A DNA stretch of 64,000 nt from CAWUIO01 sp963922455 (GCA_963922455.1 CAWUIO010000017.1:1-64000), one strand, 5' to 3'. Positions 34,053 to 43,009 are shown, numbered from the stretch's first letter. Numbers and translations: made by a program. The notes: generated by a model from the sequence alone, not told the origin.

Positions 34053-34499
34053 CTAGTTTTTTAATACTCCCGGCCAATTGGCATCCGCTTTTTGGATAAA
34101 CTCACCTTGATTTTTATTCCACCGGGATTGGATGTTTTGGTCATAGTTCAGATACAACTTACCATCCACAATTTTCCAAGCTTCCGGGTCAATCTTAGCC
34201 GTAGTACCCTTGGCAACCGCATAGGCACAATACCCCCCATATTGTGGGGCGTATTTTTCGGGATTGGCTTTGAATAAATCCCGGTTTTCAGCGCTGACGA
34301 AATACCAAGTTGCTCCCTGCCAGCTGTAGTTATAGGCTGTATTTCCTTTTAATGGTCTTGAGGCTTCAAAGTACGCTACAGGATCATACCCTTTAATGGC
34401 CCCGGCCTTGGTTTGGTACACATCGGCCTTTTGCGCCCAGGTGCTAAAGCTCAGCATTAACAAGGCGAGTACAATAAATAATCGTGTTCTTAAATTCAT
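34053..34499 (-). CDS. Exported YHS domain protein
   Basis: The 148-residue protein has a signal peptide (1-23, LFIVLALLMLSFSTWAQ) and a YHS domain: IKGYDPVAYFEASRPLKG, WYFVSAENRDLFKANPEKY and PQYGGYCAYAVAKG. The family is linked to metal or haem-related chemistry, but its function here is unknown. I chose the ATG at 34499, which gives a normal signal peptide; the frame continues 26 codons further up. Confidence 0.85.
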   Translation of the reverse strand: MNLRTRLFIVLALLMLSFSTWAQKADVYQTKAGAIKGYDPVAYFEASRPLKGNTAYNYSWQGATWYFVSAENRDLFKANPEKYAPQYGGYCAYAVAKGTTAKIDPEAWKIVDGKLYLNYDQNIQSRWNKNQGEFIQKADANWPGVLKN

Positions 34500-34676
34500 G
34501 TTGCTAATTCCTAAAAGATATATCTTAAAAACGCCACCGTGAGGGCTTAGGGTTCTAACTTCGGCGCTTTTGAGCATGAATGTCAGGGAAATGACAGTAA
34601 ACTCAAGGCCAGCACATAAAAAAAGTCTCTTTGTGTAAAGGGACTATTGAAGTGGAAACCGAAGTAACTAGATTCT

Positions 34677-35870
34677 TTAATGGGCTTGCTTGCGGCGCTT
34701 CAACTCCGTCTGGATCAGGCGAAACTGGCGACTGCTTTGCCCTGCCACCGAGGTATTTTCTTCGGCTCTTCTAAATAAATAAGGCATCACCGATTTGACC
34801 GGGCCGTAGGGGACATATTTGGCTACATTGTAACCGTGTTTGGCCAAATTATAGGAAATATTATCGCTCATGCCATAGAGTTGAGAAAAATAAACCCTAG
34901 GGTCTTGAGGTTTTATATTAAACTTCTCCATTAAGAGCGTCAAGTAAAAACTACTATCTTCATTATGAGTGCCGGCACATAGTGAAATTCGTTGACTTTT
35001 TTCAATACAGTATTTCAACGCATCATTAAAATCCCGATCGGTGCATTCTTTATTAGGCTGTATCGGATCAGGATAGCCCATTTTTTCGGCCCGCTCTCTT
35101 TCTTTTTCCATATAAGCTCCCCTCACCACCTTAGCCCCAAGAAAGTATTGATGCATAACTGCCTGGTGATAAGCTTTTTTCAAATTTTCCAAGCTTTCTA
35201 CCGCATACATTTGGTAGGTGTTATACACTACAGCTTTCTCTTGATTGTACTTCTTCATCATCGAGTAAGCGAGCTGGTCAATCGCATCTTGTATCCAGCT
35301 TTCTTCTGCGTCTACCAAAATTCGGATATTCGATTGAAAGGCTTTTTGGCAGATGGTATCCACCCGTTCATGTACACGTGCCCACTGCTTTTCTTCCTCT
35401 GTATTCAGCTGGGTACCCGCACTTACTTTTGATAAAAGGTCAAAGGGGGCCAAGCCCGTAACCTTAAAAACACAGAAGGGCAATTTTTCGGGGTTTTTAG
35501 CGGCTTCAAGGATGGTTTCAAGGGTTTCCTCTAAAGTAGCATCAAATCCCTTTTCATTTTTTTCTCCTTCCACTGAATAATCCAGGATCGTGCGGATTCC
35601 AGCCCTATACAATTTATCTACCGTGGGGATGCAATCTTCCACATATTCTCCCCCACAGAAATAAGCAAAAACGGTTTGCTTGACTATTCCTTTGATGGGT
35701 AGGCCTATCTTCAAAGCCCAACGTACCAAAGAGGTGCCCCATTTTACCAGGATAGGCCTATTAATCATGGCAAAGAGCCAATACATCCGTCTTAGCTCAG
35801 CATCAGATTTATCAGAAAAAGCAACACTGGTATTATCCAGAGAGAGTGGTGCTATAACATTTGGTTCCAT
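34677..35870 (-). CDS. Proline dehydrogenase (monofunctional)
   Basis: The 397-residue FAD-dependent TIM-barrel enzyme oxidises proline to pyrroline-5-carboxylate. It shows ILDYSVEGE, KVTGLAPFDLL, LVDAEESWIQDAID, the GAKVVRGAYMEKERERA strand and the C-terminal YVPYGPVKSVMPYLFRRAEE motif with the two arginines that bind the proline carboxylate. The P5C dehydrogenase half of PutA is absent, so that step needs a separate gene. The C-terminus is basic (LKRRKQAH). Confidence 0.92.
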   Translation of the reverse strand: MEPNVIAPLSLDNTSVAFSDKSDAELRRMYWLFAMINRPILVKWGTSLVRWALKIGLPIKGIVKQTVFAYFCGGEYVEDCIPTVDKLYRAGIRTILDYSVEGEKNEKGFDATLEETLETILEAAKNPEKLPFCVFKVTGLAPFDLLSKVSAGTQLNTEEEKQWARVHERVDTICQKAFQSNIRILVDAEESWIQDAIDQLAYSMMKKYNQEKAVVYNTYQMYAVESLENLKKAYHQAVMHQYFLGAKVVRGAYMEKERERAEKMGYPDPIQPNKECTDRDFNDALKYCIEKSQRISLCAGTHNEDSSFYLTLLMEKFNIKPQDPRVYFSQLYGMSDNISYNLAKHGYNVAKYVPYGPVKSVMPYLFRRAEENTSVAGQSSRQFRLIQTELKRRKQAH

Positions 35871-36039
35871 ACGAAGAATTACAAAAAATACTTGGGAAAA
35901 CCCCTAAATTAATTGAAACTATTTTACTGTAAATATAATTAATAAAAGAATTCTTGGTTCCGTGATTTCATGAGTTGGATTTACCGAAAAATATATCAAT
36001 TTTTAATAACCTAATCTCTAAATTATCTATTCTCTACTT

Positions 36040-37155
36040 ATGAACCTGAATATAGAAGTGGAACCCTTTGAGAAGTGGGGAACACACAAGCAAAAGCCTT
36101 TAATTATCTCGGGCCCATGTAGCGCCGAGTCGGAAGAACAGTTGATGGAGACATGCCGTCAATTGAAAGATTATAAAGTGGATGTCTTCAGGGCTGGTAT
36201 ATGGAAACCCCGAACCAGGCCAAATAGTTTTGAAGGCTATGGCGAAAAAGCCCTTCCTTGGCTTAAAGCAGTAAAAGATGAGCTCAAGATGCCCTTTGCT
36301 GTTGAAGTAGCCAACCCTCAGCATATTGAGCTCGCCTTGAAGTTTGGAGTAGATATTCTTTGGTTGGGAGCCCGTACCACGGTAAACCCTTTCAACGTAC
36401 AAGAGATCGCTGATGCCCTAAAAGGAGTGGATGTACCGGTTATGATTAAAAACCCCATCAACCCCGATTTGAAATTATGGATTGGGGCCATCGAGCGAAT
36501 CTATAATGCCGGAATTCGTAAACTTGCGGTTATTCACCGAGGCTTCTCTTCGTTTAACAAGACCAAATATCGTAATGTACCTACTTGGCAAATCCCCTTG
36601 GAGCTTAAAACCTATCTCCCGGACATGCCTATCATTTGCGATCCTAGCCATATTGCCGGAAAACGTGAATTACTCCTTGAAGTAAGTCAAAAAGCCCTGG
36701 ATTTGAACTACGATGGGCTTATGCTCGAATCGCATATCACTCCAGATGAGGCTTTGAGCGATCCAGCCCAGCAAGTTACCCCCGAAAACCTTGGCAAAAT
36801 ACTTTCTGAGTTGAAATTACGAATTGTTCGTTCCGAAAGTGATAACCCTGATTTTATCAATCACCTGGATGATCTACGAGAAAAAATTGATAATACAGAC
36901 CGGGAGCTTATTGAGATTCTTAAAACGCGAATGGCCCTTGTAGAAAAAGCTTGTGAATACAAAAGAGCCAATAACGTAACGATCTTCCAAGTAGAACGAT
37001 GGGACGAGATTTTTGGCACTCGTTCTGAATGGGCTAGCAAAATGAACTTGAATAAAGATTTCGTGGCCGAAATTTATAAATTGATTCACATCGAATCTAT
37101 CCGTCGTCAAACCGAGGTCATCACTTTACAAGAGTTGGCCGAAGCGAATAGCTAA
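36040..37155 (+). CDS. Bifunctional DAHP synthase / chorismate mutase (type II)
   Basis: The 371-residue protein joins two shikimate-pathway activities. The N-terminal part (about 1-265) is a KDO8P/DAHP synthase-type barrel with ISGPCSAES, FRAGIWKPRTRPNSFEGYG, KNPINPDLKLWIGA, VIHRGFSS and CDPSHIAGKR. The C-terminal part (about 280-371) is an AroQ chorismate mutase helix bundle (HLDDLREKIDNTDRELIEIL, VEKACEYKR). This fusion is common in Bacteroidota and couples pathway entry to the tyrosine/phenylalanine branch, allowing allosteric control by the mutase domain. Confidence 0.95.
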   Translation: MNLNIEVEPFEKWGTHKQKPLIISGPCSAESEEQLMETCRQLKDYKVDVFRAGIWKPRTRPNSFEGYGEKALPWLKAVKDELKMPFAVEVANPQHIELALKFGVDILWLGARTTVNPFNVQEIADALKGVDVPVMIKNPINPDLKLWIGAIERIYNAGIRKLAVIHRGFSSFNKTKYRNVPTWQIPLELKTYLPDMPIICDPSHIAGKRELLLEVSQKALDLNYDGLMLESHITPDEALSDPAQQVTPENLGKILSELKLRIVRSESDNPDFINHLDDLREKIDNTDRELIEILKTRMALVEKACEYKRANNVTIFQVERWDEIFGTRSEWASKMNLNKDFVAEIYKLIHIESIRRQTEVITLQELAEANS

Positions 37156-37242
37156 TAAAATTTCCATTTAAGCAATAATCAGAGTATATTGCCTTTTGAT
37201 TAATATTCCTGTTATTGTATAGTGGTTTCCTAATTTTTATTA

Positions 37243-37275
37243 AATTTCAGGGATGATTCACTCATCCCTGAAATT
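37243..37275. promoter_or_regulatory. Perfect 14-bp inverted repeat covering an upstream ATG
   Basis: AATTTCAGGGATGA and its exact reverse complement TCATCCCTGAAATT are separated by 5 nt. The stem contains the first in-frame ATG (37253) of the GTPase gene. It may be a terminator of the gene upstream (TTTCT follows at a distance), an operator, or an mRNA hairpin that masks the start. Confidence 0.7.
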
Positions 37276-37303
37276 ACTTAAGGGCTTTCTAGTTAAAAGG
37301 CCT

Positions 37304-38524
37304 ATGCATCGTACCCAAAATAGATTAGAGGAGTTAATCCACTTACTGGAAAAAGCCATCTCCTTACTGCCTATAGCCCAACAGGATCAGCTCAAATTAG
37401 AGCTTAAAGCTCTTAAAGAACTCATCATGGACTCTCGCCCTCCGCGCATTTTAGTGCTCGGCCGTCGCGGTGCCGGAAAATCTTCACTCATCAATGCAAT
37501 ATTTGGCCAAGCCCTGGCCGAAGTAGGTTCTGTCAAAGCAGAAACGGTTATGGGTCGATGGTATACCTATAGCTCCGCTCGGGGAAGCATGGAAATCATG
37601 GATACACGGGGTTTGGGTGATGTAAGCCAAGGTCGTGAACTCCAACTATCCGACGCCCTAGCCGGATTAAAAAATGAGCTTCATACCCTATACCCCGACG
37701 TTATACTTTTCTTAAATAAAGCCAAAGAGGTCGACAGCCGCATTCAAGAAGACTTAAAGCAACTCGTGGAGCTTCGTAACTTCATCCAGTATCGCCACCA
37801 ATATACCCCGCCTGTGCTGGCGGTTGTCACCCAAGTAGACGAGCTAGATCCGGTTGATATTACCCAACCACCCTACGATGATCCCGAAAAACAAGCCAAT
37901 ATTCGTAAGGCCCTAAAAACCCTCGAGGATGCCTTTCACCAACAAAGCATTAAAATCCTGCAAAGCGTTGCCATTTCTGCCTACGCCCGGTACCGAGACA
38001 AAGAACTGGTTTCCCAACGCTATTGGAATATTGATACCTTATTGGCTTATCTTTTGGAAGCTTTGCCCCGAAGTGCCCAGCTCGAGCTGGCGCGCATAAG
38101 CCAAATGCGCCATGTTCAAAAAAGAATTGCCCGTATTATCATTACATCAGCCGCCGCAATTTGTAGTGGCTTGGCTGCCACTCCCCTGCCTATTGCCGAC
38201 ATGGTGCCTATTACGGGGGCCCAAGTAGGAATGATTGCCGCAATTGCGTATCTTGCAGGACGTGATTTAAATCAACAATCAGCTTTAGAGTTTTTGACAG
38301 CCCTTGGTGTAAATGTGGGGGCAGGCTTTGCTCTTCGGGAAATATCCCGAGCCCTAGCTAAATTTATTTTTCCGGGTGGTGGATCGCTGATTTCTTCGGG
38401 AATTGCTTTTGCGGCTACTTGGGGAATTGGGGAAGCGGCTATTGCCTACTTCATTGAGGGAAATACCTTAGAAGAGGCCCAAAAGGTATACCGAAATGTC
38501 AAAACCCAAAAAGAAGAAAGGTAA
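37304..38524 (+). CDS. Dynamin-like/Era-type GTPase with C-terminal DUF697 membrane domain
   Basis: From the ATG at 37304 (MHRTQNRLEEL) the protein has 406 residues; an ATG 51 bp upstream lies in a perfect hairpin and would add 17. A helical start is followed by a G domain with G1 GRRGAGKSSL, G3 DTRGLG and G4-like TQVDELD. The C-terminal third has DUF697 hydrophobic helices (ATPLPIADMVPITGAQVGMI, then a glycine-rich GGGSLISSG segment). Related proteins associate with membranes; function unknown. The lysozyme gene follows after 27 bp. Confidence 0.82.
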   Translation: MHRTQNRLEELIHLLEKAISLLPIAQQDQLKLELKALKELIMDSRPPRILVLGRRGAGKSSLINAIFGQALAEVGSVKAETVMGRWYTYSSARGSMEIMDTRGLGDVSQGRELQLSDALAGLKNELHTLYPDVILFLNKAKEVDSRIQEDLKQLVELRNFIQYRHQYTPPVLAVVTQVDELDPVDITQPPYDDPEKQANIRKALKTLEDAFHQQSIKILQSVAISAYARYRDKELVSQRYWNIDTLLAYLLEALPRSAQLELARISQMRHVQKRIARIIITSAAAICSGLAATPLPIADMVPITGAQVGMIAAIAYLAGRDLNQQSALEFLTALGVNVGAGFALREISRALAKFIFPGGGSLISSGIAFAATWGIGEAAIAYFIEGNTLEEAQKVYRNVKTQKEER

Positions 38525-38551
38525 AATCAGGCTCTAGAATAATTTGTCTTG

Positions 38552-39367
38552 GTGAAAGCGAGAAGAAAAAAAGCCCGCACGCTATGGTCGGGCCGGGATT
38601 TTCTGTGGTTATGGTTGATTGCCATTAGCTCCCTGCTATTGATAGATCATTACCACGGTCTAATCCCCGATAATTTGTTTGCTTACCTCAGTGGCTCCTA
38701 TAATGACCACCGTAACCGTAACCTCAGGGATTTTGGTATCACCGTACCTACAAGCTTTGGCGTACACGGATTAGACGTTTCCCGTTACCAAAAAAATATA
38801 GACTGGTCTGATGTCGCGAAGATGAACATCGACAGTATTTCATTCAAATTTGCCTTTATCAAAGCTACCGAAGGAGAAGAAAAAGTGGATAACTACTTCA
38901 CCCGAAATTGGAGGGAAAGTAAAAAGGTGGGTTTATACCGGGGAGCTTATCATTTTTATCGTCCCGATGTCCCCTCAAGTAAGCAAGCCAAAAACTTCAT
39001 AAAAAATGTCACCCTCCAAAGCGGTGATTTACCTCCGGTCTTAGATATCGAGGTAACCGGGCGATATAGTATGGACAATACCCGGAAAGGGCTCAAAAAC
39101 TGGTTAAGGCTCATCAAAGAGCATTACCAAATCACCCCCATCATCTATACCAATGCTCATTTTTATCGCCAACATTTACAAGGGCACTTTGATAATTACC
39201 CAGTATGGCTGGCCCGATACGGAGAAAATCCGCCCCAAGTAGAAAGCAAGCAATGGATGTTTTGGCAGTACAGCAATGAAGGCAAAGTCAATGGGATTGC
39301 CGGCCCGGTAGATTTTAACGTATTCCGAGGGGATAGTACTGAGCTGAGACTCATTGCAAAGCCTTAA
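38552..39367 (+). CDS. GH25 family lysozyme (muramidase), membrane-anchored
   Basis: The 271-residue protein has a basic N-terminus, one signal-anchor helix (about 15-33, FLWLWLIAISSLLLID) and a glycoside hydrolase 25 domain (about 70-265): HGLDVSRYQKNIDW, FAFIKATEG, AYHFYRP, the catalytic DxE in LPPVLDIEVTG, and WMFWQYSNEG. It should cleave the MurNAc-GlcNAc bond of peptidoglycan. There is no ATG start; GTG at 38552 (or TTG one codon before) is used. Its stop codon overlaps that of the convergent small gene. Confidence 0.88.
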   Translation: MKARRKKARTLWSGRDFLWLWLIAISSLLLIDHYHGLIPDNLFAYLSGSYNDHRNRNLRDFGITVPTSFGVHGLDVSRYQKNIDWSDVAKMNIDSISFKFAFIKATEGEEKVDNYFTRNWRESKKVGLYRGAYHFYRPDVPSSKQAKNFIKNVTLQSGDLPPVLDIEVTGRYSMDNTRKGLKNWLRLIKEHYQITPIIYTNAHFYRQHLQGHFDNYPVWLARYGENPPQVESKQWMFWQYSNEGKVNGIAGPVDFNVFRGDSTELRLIAKP

Positions 39368-39591
39368 GCACTCTCTGGCGAAGGAGGAAACCCAGGGGGC
39401 TTTGGGGGAGATAGCGGGCGATGTTGTTTATTTGTAGCCCGATCCTCTTCATTGACCAAGCACAAATCACATATCTTGGGTATTCGGTCTGAAAAACCAA
39501 TTAAGCCCATGTAGCTTTCCTCCCCACAGACATCACACACAAAGGGATTTAGATATATCTTAAATTTTGGTTTTTTAGATTCCCAACCCAA
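39364..39591 (-). CDS. Small CxxC zinc-ribbon-like protein
   Basis: The 75-residue product has two CxxC pairs (VCDVCGEESY and KICDLCL) about 20 residues apart, as in a small zinc ribbon, and a proline-rich tail (PLSPPKPPGFPPSP). Its stop codon overlaps the stop of the convergent lysozyme gene (TTAA shared). No family is recognised; the paired cysteines and clean boundaries favour a real gene. Confidence 0.5.
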   Translation of the reverse strand: MGWESKKPKFKIYLNPFVCDVCGEESYMGLIGFSDRIPKICDLCLVNEEDRATNKQHRPLSPPKPPGFPPSPESA

Positions 39592-39685
39592 AATATTTAC
39601 GTTTTAAAAGTCTAGTGCAATAAATTTAAGTAAAATTTATTGAATAACTACAATTTCCGAAGCACCTTCAAACCAAAGCACCGCT

Positions 39686-41287
39686 ATGCAACCACAGTCA
39701 CCGTCTGATTCTACACCTATCACCAAAATGCTTGATTTTTTGAGTAACCCGGCGCTTTATCCCCAAGCTCCTGCTAGCATTCAAATTATTCAAACCCACG
39801 CCTCCATTGTCGCCCTGGGGGATGATTTTGCCTACAAACTCAAAAAACCCGTCAACTTTGGCTTTTTGGATTTTAGCACCTTGCCCAAACGTCATTTCTA
39901 CTGCCAAGAAGAAGTACGGCTCAATCAAAGATTGAGCGCTGGCATTTACAAAGGAGTCCTGCCTATTTACGAAAAGGAGGGGCAACTCCAATTTGAAGCC
40001 AGTGATTCTTTAGTGGATTATGTGGTCTCCATGAAAAAACTAGAAGAAAGTAATTTCTTGATTGAACTTATACGCTATCCAGACTTTAGTCCCGAAGATC
40101 TGCGGCCCTTGGTAGAGAAGCTATTCAAATTTTATCAGGCCCAAATCCCCTCCAAAAATGTAAATCAATGGGCCGAACCCGATAAAATCCGAGAAACTAT
40201 TCTCTCCAATTGCCAATCGGCCCAAGAAAATATCGGTTTCTGTTTGGACCCACTTACCTTTGAATTGGTTTCCAGCGACCAACTCCAATTTCTTGAGCAA
40301 CATAAGGCCCTGTTTTGGGACCGAATTAAAGCCGGAAATGTGGTAGATGGACACGGCGATATTCGCTCGGAACATATTGTGCGAGTAGAGGGAGACGCCT
40401 TTGACTTATACGATTGTATCGAGTTTAATGAAGCCTTTCGCTGTCTGGACCGCCTAAATGACTTGGCTTTTCTGCTCATGGACCTTGAATATCGTCATCG
40501 ATATGACTTGAGTGAGGGTATCCTCTCGCATTGGCAAACTTTACTAGGTAAAACCGAACCCTTGGGCTTGCTCCATTTTTATAAAACCTACCGGGCCTGG
40601 GTGCGGGCCAAAGTCAATGCCCTTAAGGCCCAGGAGGAAGAAATTGCTCCCGAGCTGCGGGCCAAGGCCCTTCAAAAAGCCAAGGCTTACTACCAGTTAG
40701 GTTTACGCTATACATTACTCGGATCGGAACCTACGATCCTCCTAGTAATGGGCGGGGTAGCTACCGGCAAATCAACCTTGGCCCGTCAACTTGCCGAATA
40801 CTTCCAGGCCTATCACGTAAACTCTGATGTCCTGCGTAAGAAAATGGCAGGCAAACCCTTGCTTGAAAGGACGGAAGCCAAAGAAAATCAGGATGTATAT
40901 AGCCAAAAAAACACGGATAAAGTATACCAAAGACTCGAAATAGAAGGGATAAGCATAACTTCTTTCCAAGGTGTGATCGTCTTGGATGCTACCTATCAGA
41001 ATGAAAACCATTTTCGCTCGCTGCTTGAACATACGCAAAGAGAGGGTATCACTTTAAAAGTAATCCTCACTCAAGCCCCCGAAGCTGTTGTAATCAGTCG
41101 GCTCAAGGCCCGGGAGGGCAAGCCCCTGGTTTCCGACATGCGCTTGGATGTTTATGATCCTAAGCAACACCATCTGGACTATCCCCTAGATGATTATCCT
41201 GTATCCATTTATCGAGTAGACACCACCTACCCGCTTCACGAAAATATAGAAACCCTATGCCGCACGTGGCTTCAAGAGAAAAATTAA
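39686..41287 (+). CDS. Fused aminoglycoside-phosphotransferase-like / P-loop kinase protein
   Basis: The 533-residue protein has an APH-like kinase half (about 1-340) with the catalytic VVDGHGDIRSEHI and the metal-binding DCIEFNEAFRCLDRLND, and a P-loop NTPase half (about 350-530) with Walker A VMGGVATGKSTLARQL and a downstream VVLDATYQN. Such fusions are widespread and often listed as bifunctional aminoglycoside phosphotransferase/ATP-binding proteins, but there is no evidence for drug resistance; a small-molecule or zeta-toxin-like kinase role is possible. Confidence 0.82.
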   Translation: MQPQSPSDSTPITKMLDFLSNPALYPQAPASIQIIQTHASIVALGDDFAYKLKKPVNFGFLDFSTLPKRHFYCQEEVRLNQRLSAGIYKGVLPIYEKEGQLQFEASDSLVDYVVSMKKLEESNFLIELIRYPDFSPEDLRPLVEKLFKFYQAQIPSKNVNQWAEPDKIRETILSNCQSAQENIGFCLDPLTFELVSSDQLQFLEQHKALFWDRIKAGNVVDGHGDIRSEHIVRVEGDAFDLYDCIEFNEAFRCLDRLNDLAFLLMDLEYRHRYDLSEGILSHWQTLLGKTEPLGLLHFYKTYRAWVRAKVNALKAQEEEIAPELRAKALQKAKAYYQLGLRYTLLGSEPTILLVMGGVATGKSTLARQLAEYFQAYHVNSDVLRKKMAGKPLLERTEAKENQDVYSQKNTDKVYQRLEIEGISITSFQGVIVLDATYQNENHFRSLLEHTQREGITLKVILTQAPEAVVISRLKAREGKPLVSDMRLDVYDPKQHHLDYPLDDYPVSIYRVDTTYPLHENIETLCRTWLQEKN

Positions 41288-41360
41288 GTGAGGCTTTCTT
41301 CTGTAAAATCCACCTGCGTTTTGGATTAGATTTTCGTTTTTTTCAAAGAATGGATTTCTA

Positions 41361-41494
41361 GGGGCTTCCCCGCGCCTATTTCCTAAGGTTTTCTTAGATT
41401 AACAAAAGCTGCCAGCGCGGGTCGGGCTGTCACTACTCGCTGCCTTTCCCCGCCGGGCCTACACGAGCTCAAACAGGCCGTTCCATCCCTAAGC
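41361..41494 (-). repeat. Dispersed structured repeat, copy 8 (type A), left flank of accessory island
   Basis: On the minus strand it starts GCTTAGGGATGGAACGG and ends GCGCGGGGAAGCCCC. The apical arm GTGTAGGCCCGGCGGGGAA is shared with copy 9 at 43031, which lies inverted on the other side of the island; about 37 of 38 nt of the GAGCTCG...GAGTAG segment agree. The GGAAC/GTGAC pair replaces GGAGC/GCGA found in most other copies. Confidence 0.92.
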
Positions 41495-41641
41495 TTAAGA
41501 AGAGGAGAGAGCAGAGAAAAGAGAGGAGAGAAGGAAATGGGAACCGAGAGTCGGGAACCGGGACGAGAGGAGAGGAGGAAATGGGAGGGGGGAACCTGCT
41601 CGGCCCCCCTTATGAGGGAGGCTCCCTAGGATCATCCCGAA
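41495..41641. other. GA-rich tract next to repeat copy 8
   Basis: A purine-rich low-complexity sequence with repeated GAGAGGAGAG and GGGAACCGGGACGAGAGG runs to about 41600. It is related to the spacer between copies 4 and 5. A matching pyrimidine-rich tract (CTCATCTCTCCTCTCTCTAG) occurs at 41934-41953 near the right end of this small region, giving an inverted pair around the transposase fragment. Confidence 0.55.
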
Positions 41642-41781
41642 GCGACCCATATACCCCTTTGTATTTCGTGTGGATTAGACGAACTACCGATTGTCTTTTT
41701 AACCCGATAACGAGCACTACTCTTATCGATTACCTGGACACTGATAAGGCCGCTTTTGTTTTTCTTCTTGCGAACAAACCT
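41642..41781 (-). pseudogene. N-terminal fragment of an IS4/IS1634-type transposase
   Basis: On the minus strand the frame reads FVRKKKNKSGLISVQVIDKS followed by SARYRVKKTIGSSSNPHEIQ and then a stop, which resembles the N-terminus of IS4/IS1634-type transposases in Bacteroidota. The codon where the initiator should be is AGG, one change from ATG, and only about 45 residues remain. No terminal inverted repeats are recognised. It is an old insertion remnant between the GA-rich tract and the toxin gene. Confidence 0.6.
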
Positions 41782-41973
41782 AAAATAAAGACAAGAAAAT
41801 GGCCTGGGACACCCAAATCAAGAGAACACGTTTCGTAAACAACTAATAATCAAGTGGTTATTTTTATAACTCGGAAAAAGTGCCGAAGTCAGCAAAGAGA
41901 TCAAACCGTCAATCAGGGCTCTCCTTCTTTCTCTCATCTCTCCTCTCTCTAGAAGAAGAAGATGCCTTACTTA

Positions 41974-42405
41974 TCAGACCAAGTAGGTTCCTTCCGAAAA
42001 AGATTTCACATAGCTTTCGGCACTCATCACGGGGATTTGGGAATGGGCAAAGTCTTTAAAATTGCGGGTTACCAACACGCGGGCCTCATTTTTCAGGGCG
42101 GTATAGTACTGAAAAGCATCTTCAAAATCTTTAAAAGAAGATACCAAGGACAAATCAATTTCCTTTTCTCCACTACTACCCACCTGACTTATTTTTCGGA
42201 GGCCTTCCAAGGCCTTTAAGGCTTCGGGTTTACCCATCTGTTTTCTGAGGATATATTCGGTCGTGATATAGCTCATCGTACTAATCAGTAATAAGACTTT
42301 TTTCTCCTCTCCCAAGCGAAATAATCGCTGGGCTGCGTCAAAAAAAGGCTCCCTTTGGGCCAAGAGGTCCAAAATAATGTTGGTATCTAAGAATACTCGC
42401 TCCAA
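41974..42405 (-). CDS. PIN domain toxin (VapC-like)
   Basis: The 143-residue protein is a PIN-domain ribonuclease with the expected acidic residues: D7 in FLDTNIILDLL, E50 in TTEYILR, and the D93/E95/D96 cluster in FKDFEDAFQYY, followed by VTRNFKDF. It starts 1 bp after the stop of the upstream antitoxin-like gene, so the two form a toxin-antitoxin operon. The target RNA is unknown. Confidence 0.85.
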   Translation of the reverse strand: MERVFLDTNIILDLLAQREPFFDAAQRLFRLGEEKKVLLLISTMSYITTEYILRKQMGKPEALKALEGLRKISQVGSSGEKEIDLSLVSSFKDFEDAFQYYTALKNEARVLVTRNFKDFAHSQIPVMSAESYVKSFSEGTYLV

Positions 42406-42406
42406 C

Positions 42407-42655
42407 TTATTTGTACTTTTCAGTTAAATAATCCCGGTAATCTTCCTGGTAATCATACTCTGTGGGCAACTGGATAATTCCGCTCAGTTGCTTGACCAGG
42501 CTGGTCTCTGGTACTTTCTCCTCCGGAAGCTCGTGCAATAATTTTTTAAGATAATTTTCAAATAAAGAAGATAAGCTCTGATCTTGTTCCCGAGCATATT
42601 TCTTCGCTTTTTGGATGATTTCTTCATCCATACTCAGGGTTAATTTGACATTCAT
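42407..42655 (-). CDS. DUF6364-type antitoxin
   Basis: The 82-residue protein begins MNVKLTLSMDEEIIQKAKKY, a ribbon-helix-helix-like start found in DUF6364 antitoxins, followed by a helix (DQSLSSLFENYLKKLL) and an acidic, Tyr-rich tail (YDYQEDYRDYL) suited to bind the toxin. It directly precedes the PIN toxin gene. Two identical 12-bp boxes lie just upstream and probably are its operator. Confidence 0.8.
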   Translation of the reverse strand: MNVKLTLSMDEEIIQKAKKYAREQDQSLSSLFENYLKKLLHELPEEKVPETSLVKQLSGIIQLPTEYDYQEDYRDYLTEKYK

Positions 42656-42661
42656 AATAGA

Positions 42662-42696
42662 AGCTATACGTATGATTTACAATTAGCTATACGTAT
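42662..42696 (-). promoter_or_regulatory. Two direct 12-bp boxes upstream of the antitoxin gene
   Basis: AGCTATACGTAT occurs at 42662-42673 and again at 42685-42696, 23 bp apart (about two helical turns). Each box contains the palindrome ATACGTAT. The first starts 7 bp from the antitoxin ATG, as expected for toxin-antitoxin autoregulation. Confidence 0.7.
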
Positions 42697-42769
42697 TAAA
42701 ACGAAAGGGAGATGGATGGAGTTCCCTAAAAAACCGGGCCAAGATAAATCCAGGCCCTGGCTTAGGATA

Positions 42770-43009
42770 TTACTCGCTCCATTTACGTTTCACAAGAGGC
42801 TTACTCGCCTTCATCAATCGGATAAACTCCGCCCGATAGCCTTCTTCATCTTCCCCCCTTGATTCGTGAGCTTGCAAAATAAGCGACCCTAAGTTGGTGC
42901 TCCCCAGGTATTCTGACTCCCTCAAGAGCATACCAAAACCAGCCACTGAAGCGGCAAATCGAAAGTTTTCGCTGGTTAATAAGCTTAAATAAGGCAAAAA
43001 CAGCCTTTT
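42770..43009 (-). pseudogene. C-terminal remnant of a vWA-domain protein (DUF3520/YfbK type)
   Basis: About 75 residues remain: LPYLSLLTSENFRFAASVAG, then FGMLLRESEYLGSTN and DEEGYRAEFIRLMKAS. This fits the C-terminal DUF3520 domain of YfbK-like von Willebrand factor A proteins, which are normally several hundred residues long. The frame has no ATG start; going upstream it meets a stop codon between the fragment and repeat copy 9. The rest of the gene has been lost, apparently at the island edge. Confidence 0.7.

Noticed and set aside
39686..41287. Aminoglycoside resistance gene
   Set aside because: Only the general APH-like kinase fold is present, fused to a P-loop kinase; such fusions are not established resistance genes.
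41581..41838. Plus-strand reading frame of 85 codons in the island
   Set aside because: It is the complement of the transposase fragment and GA-rich tract, with no family resemblance.
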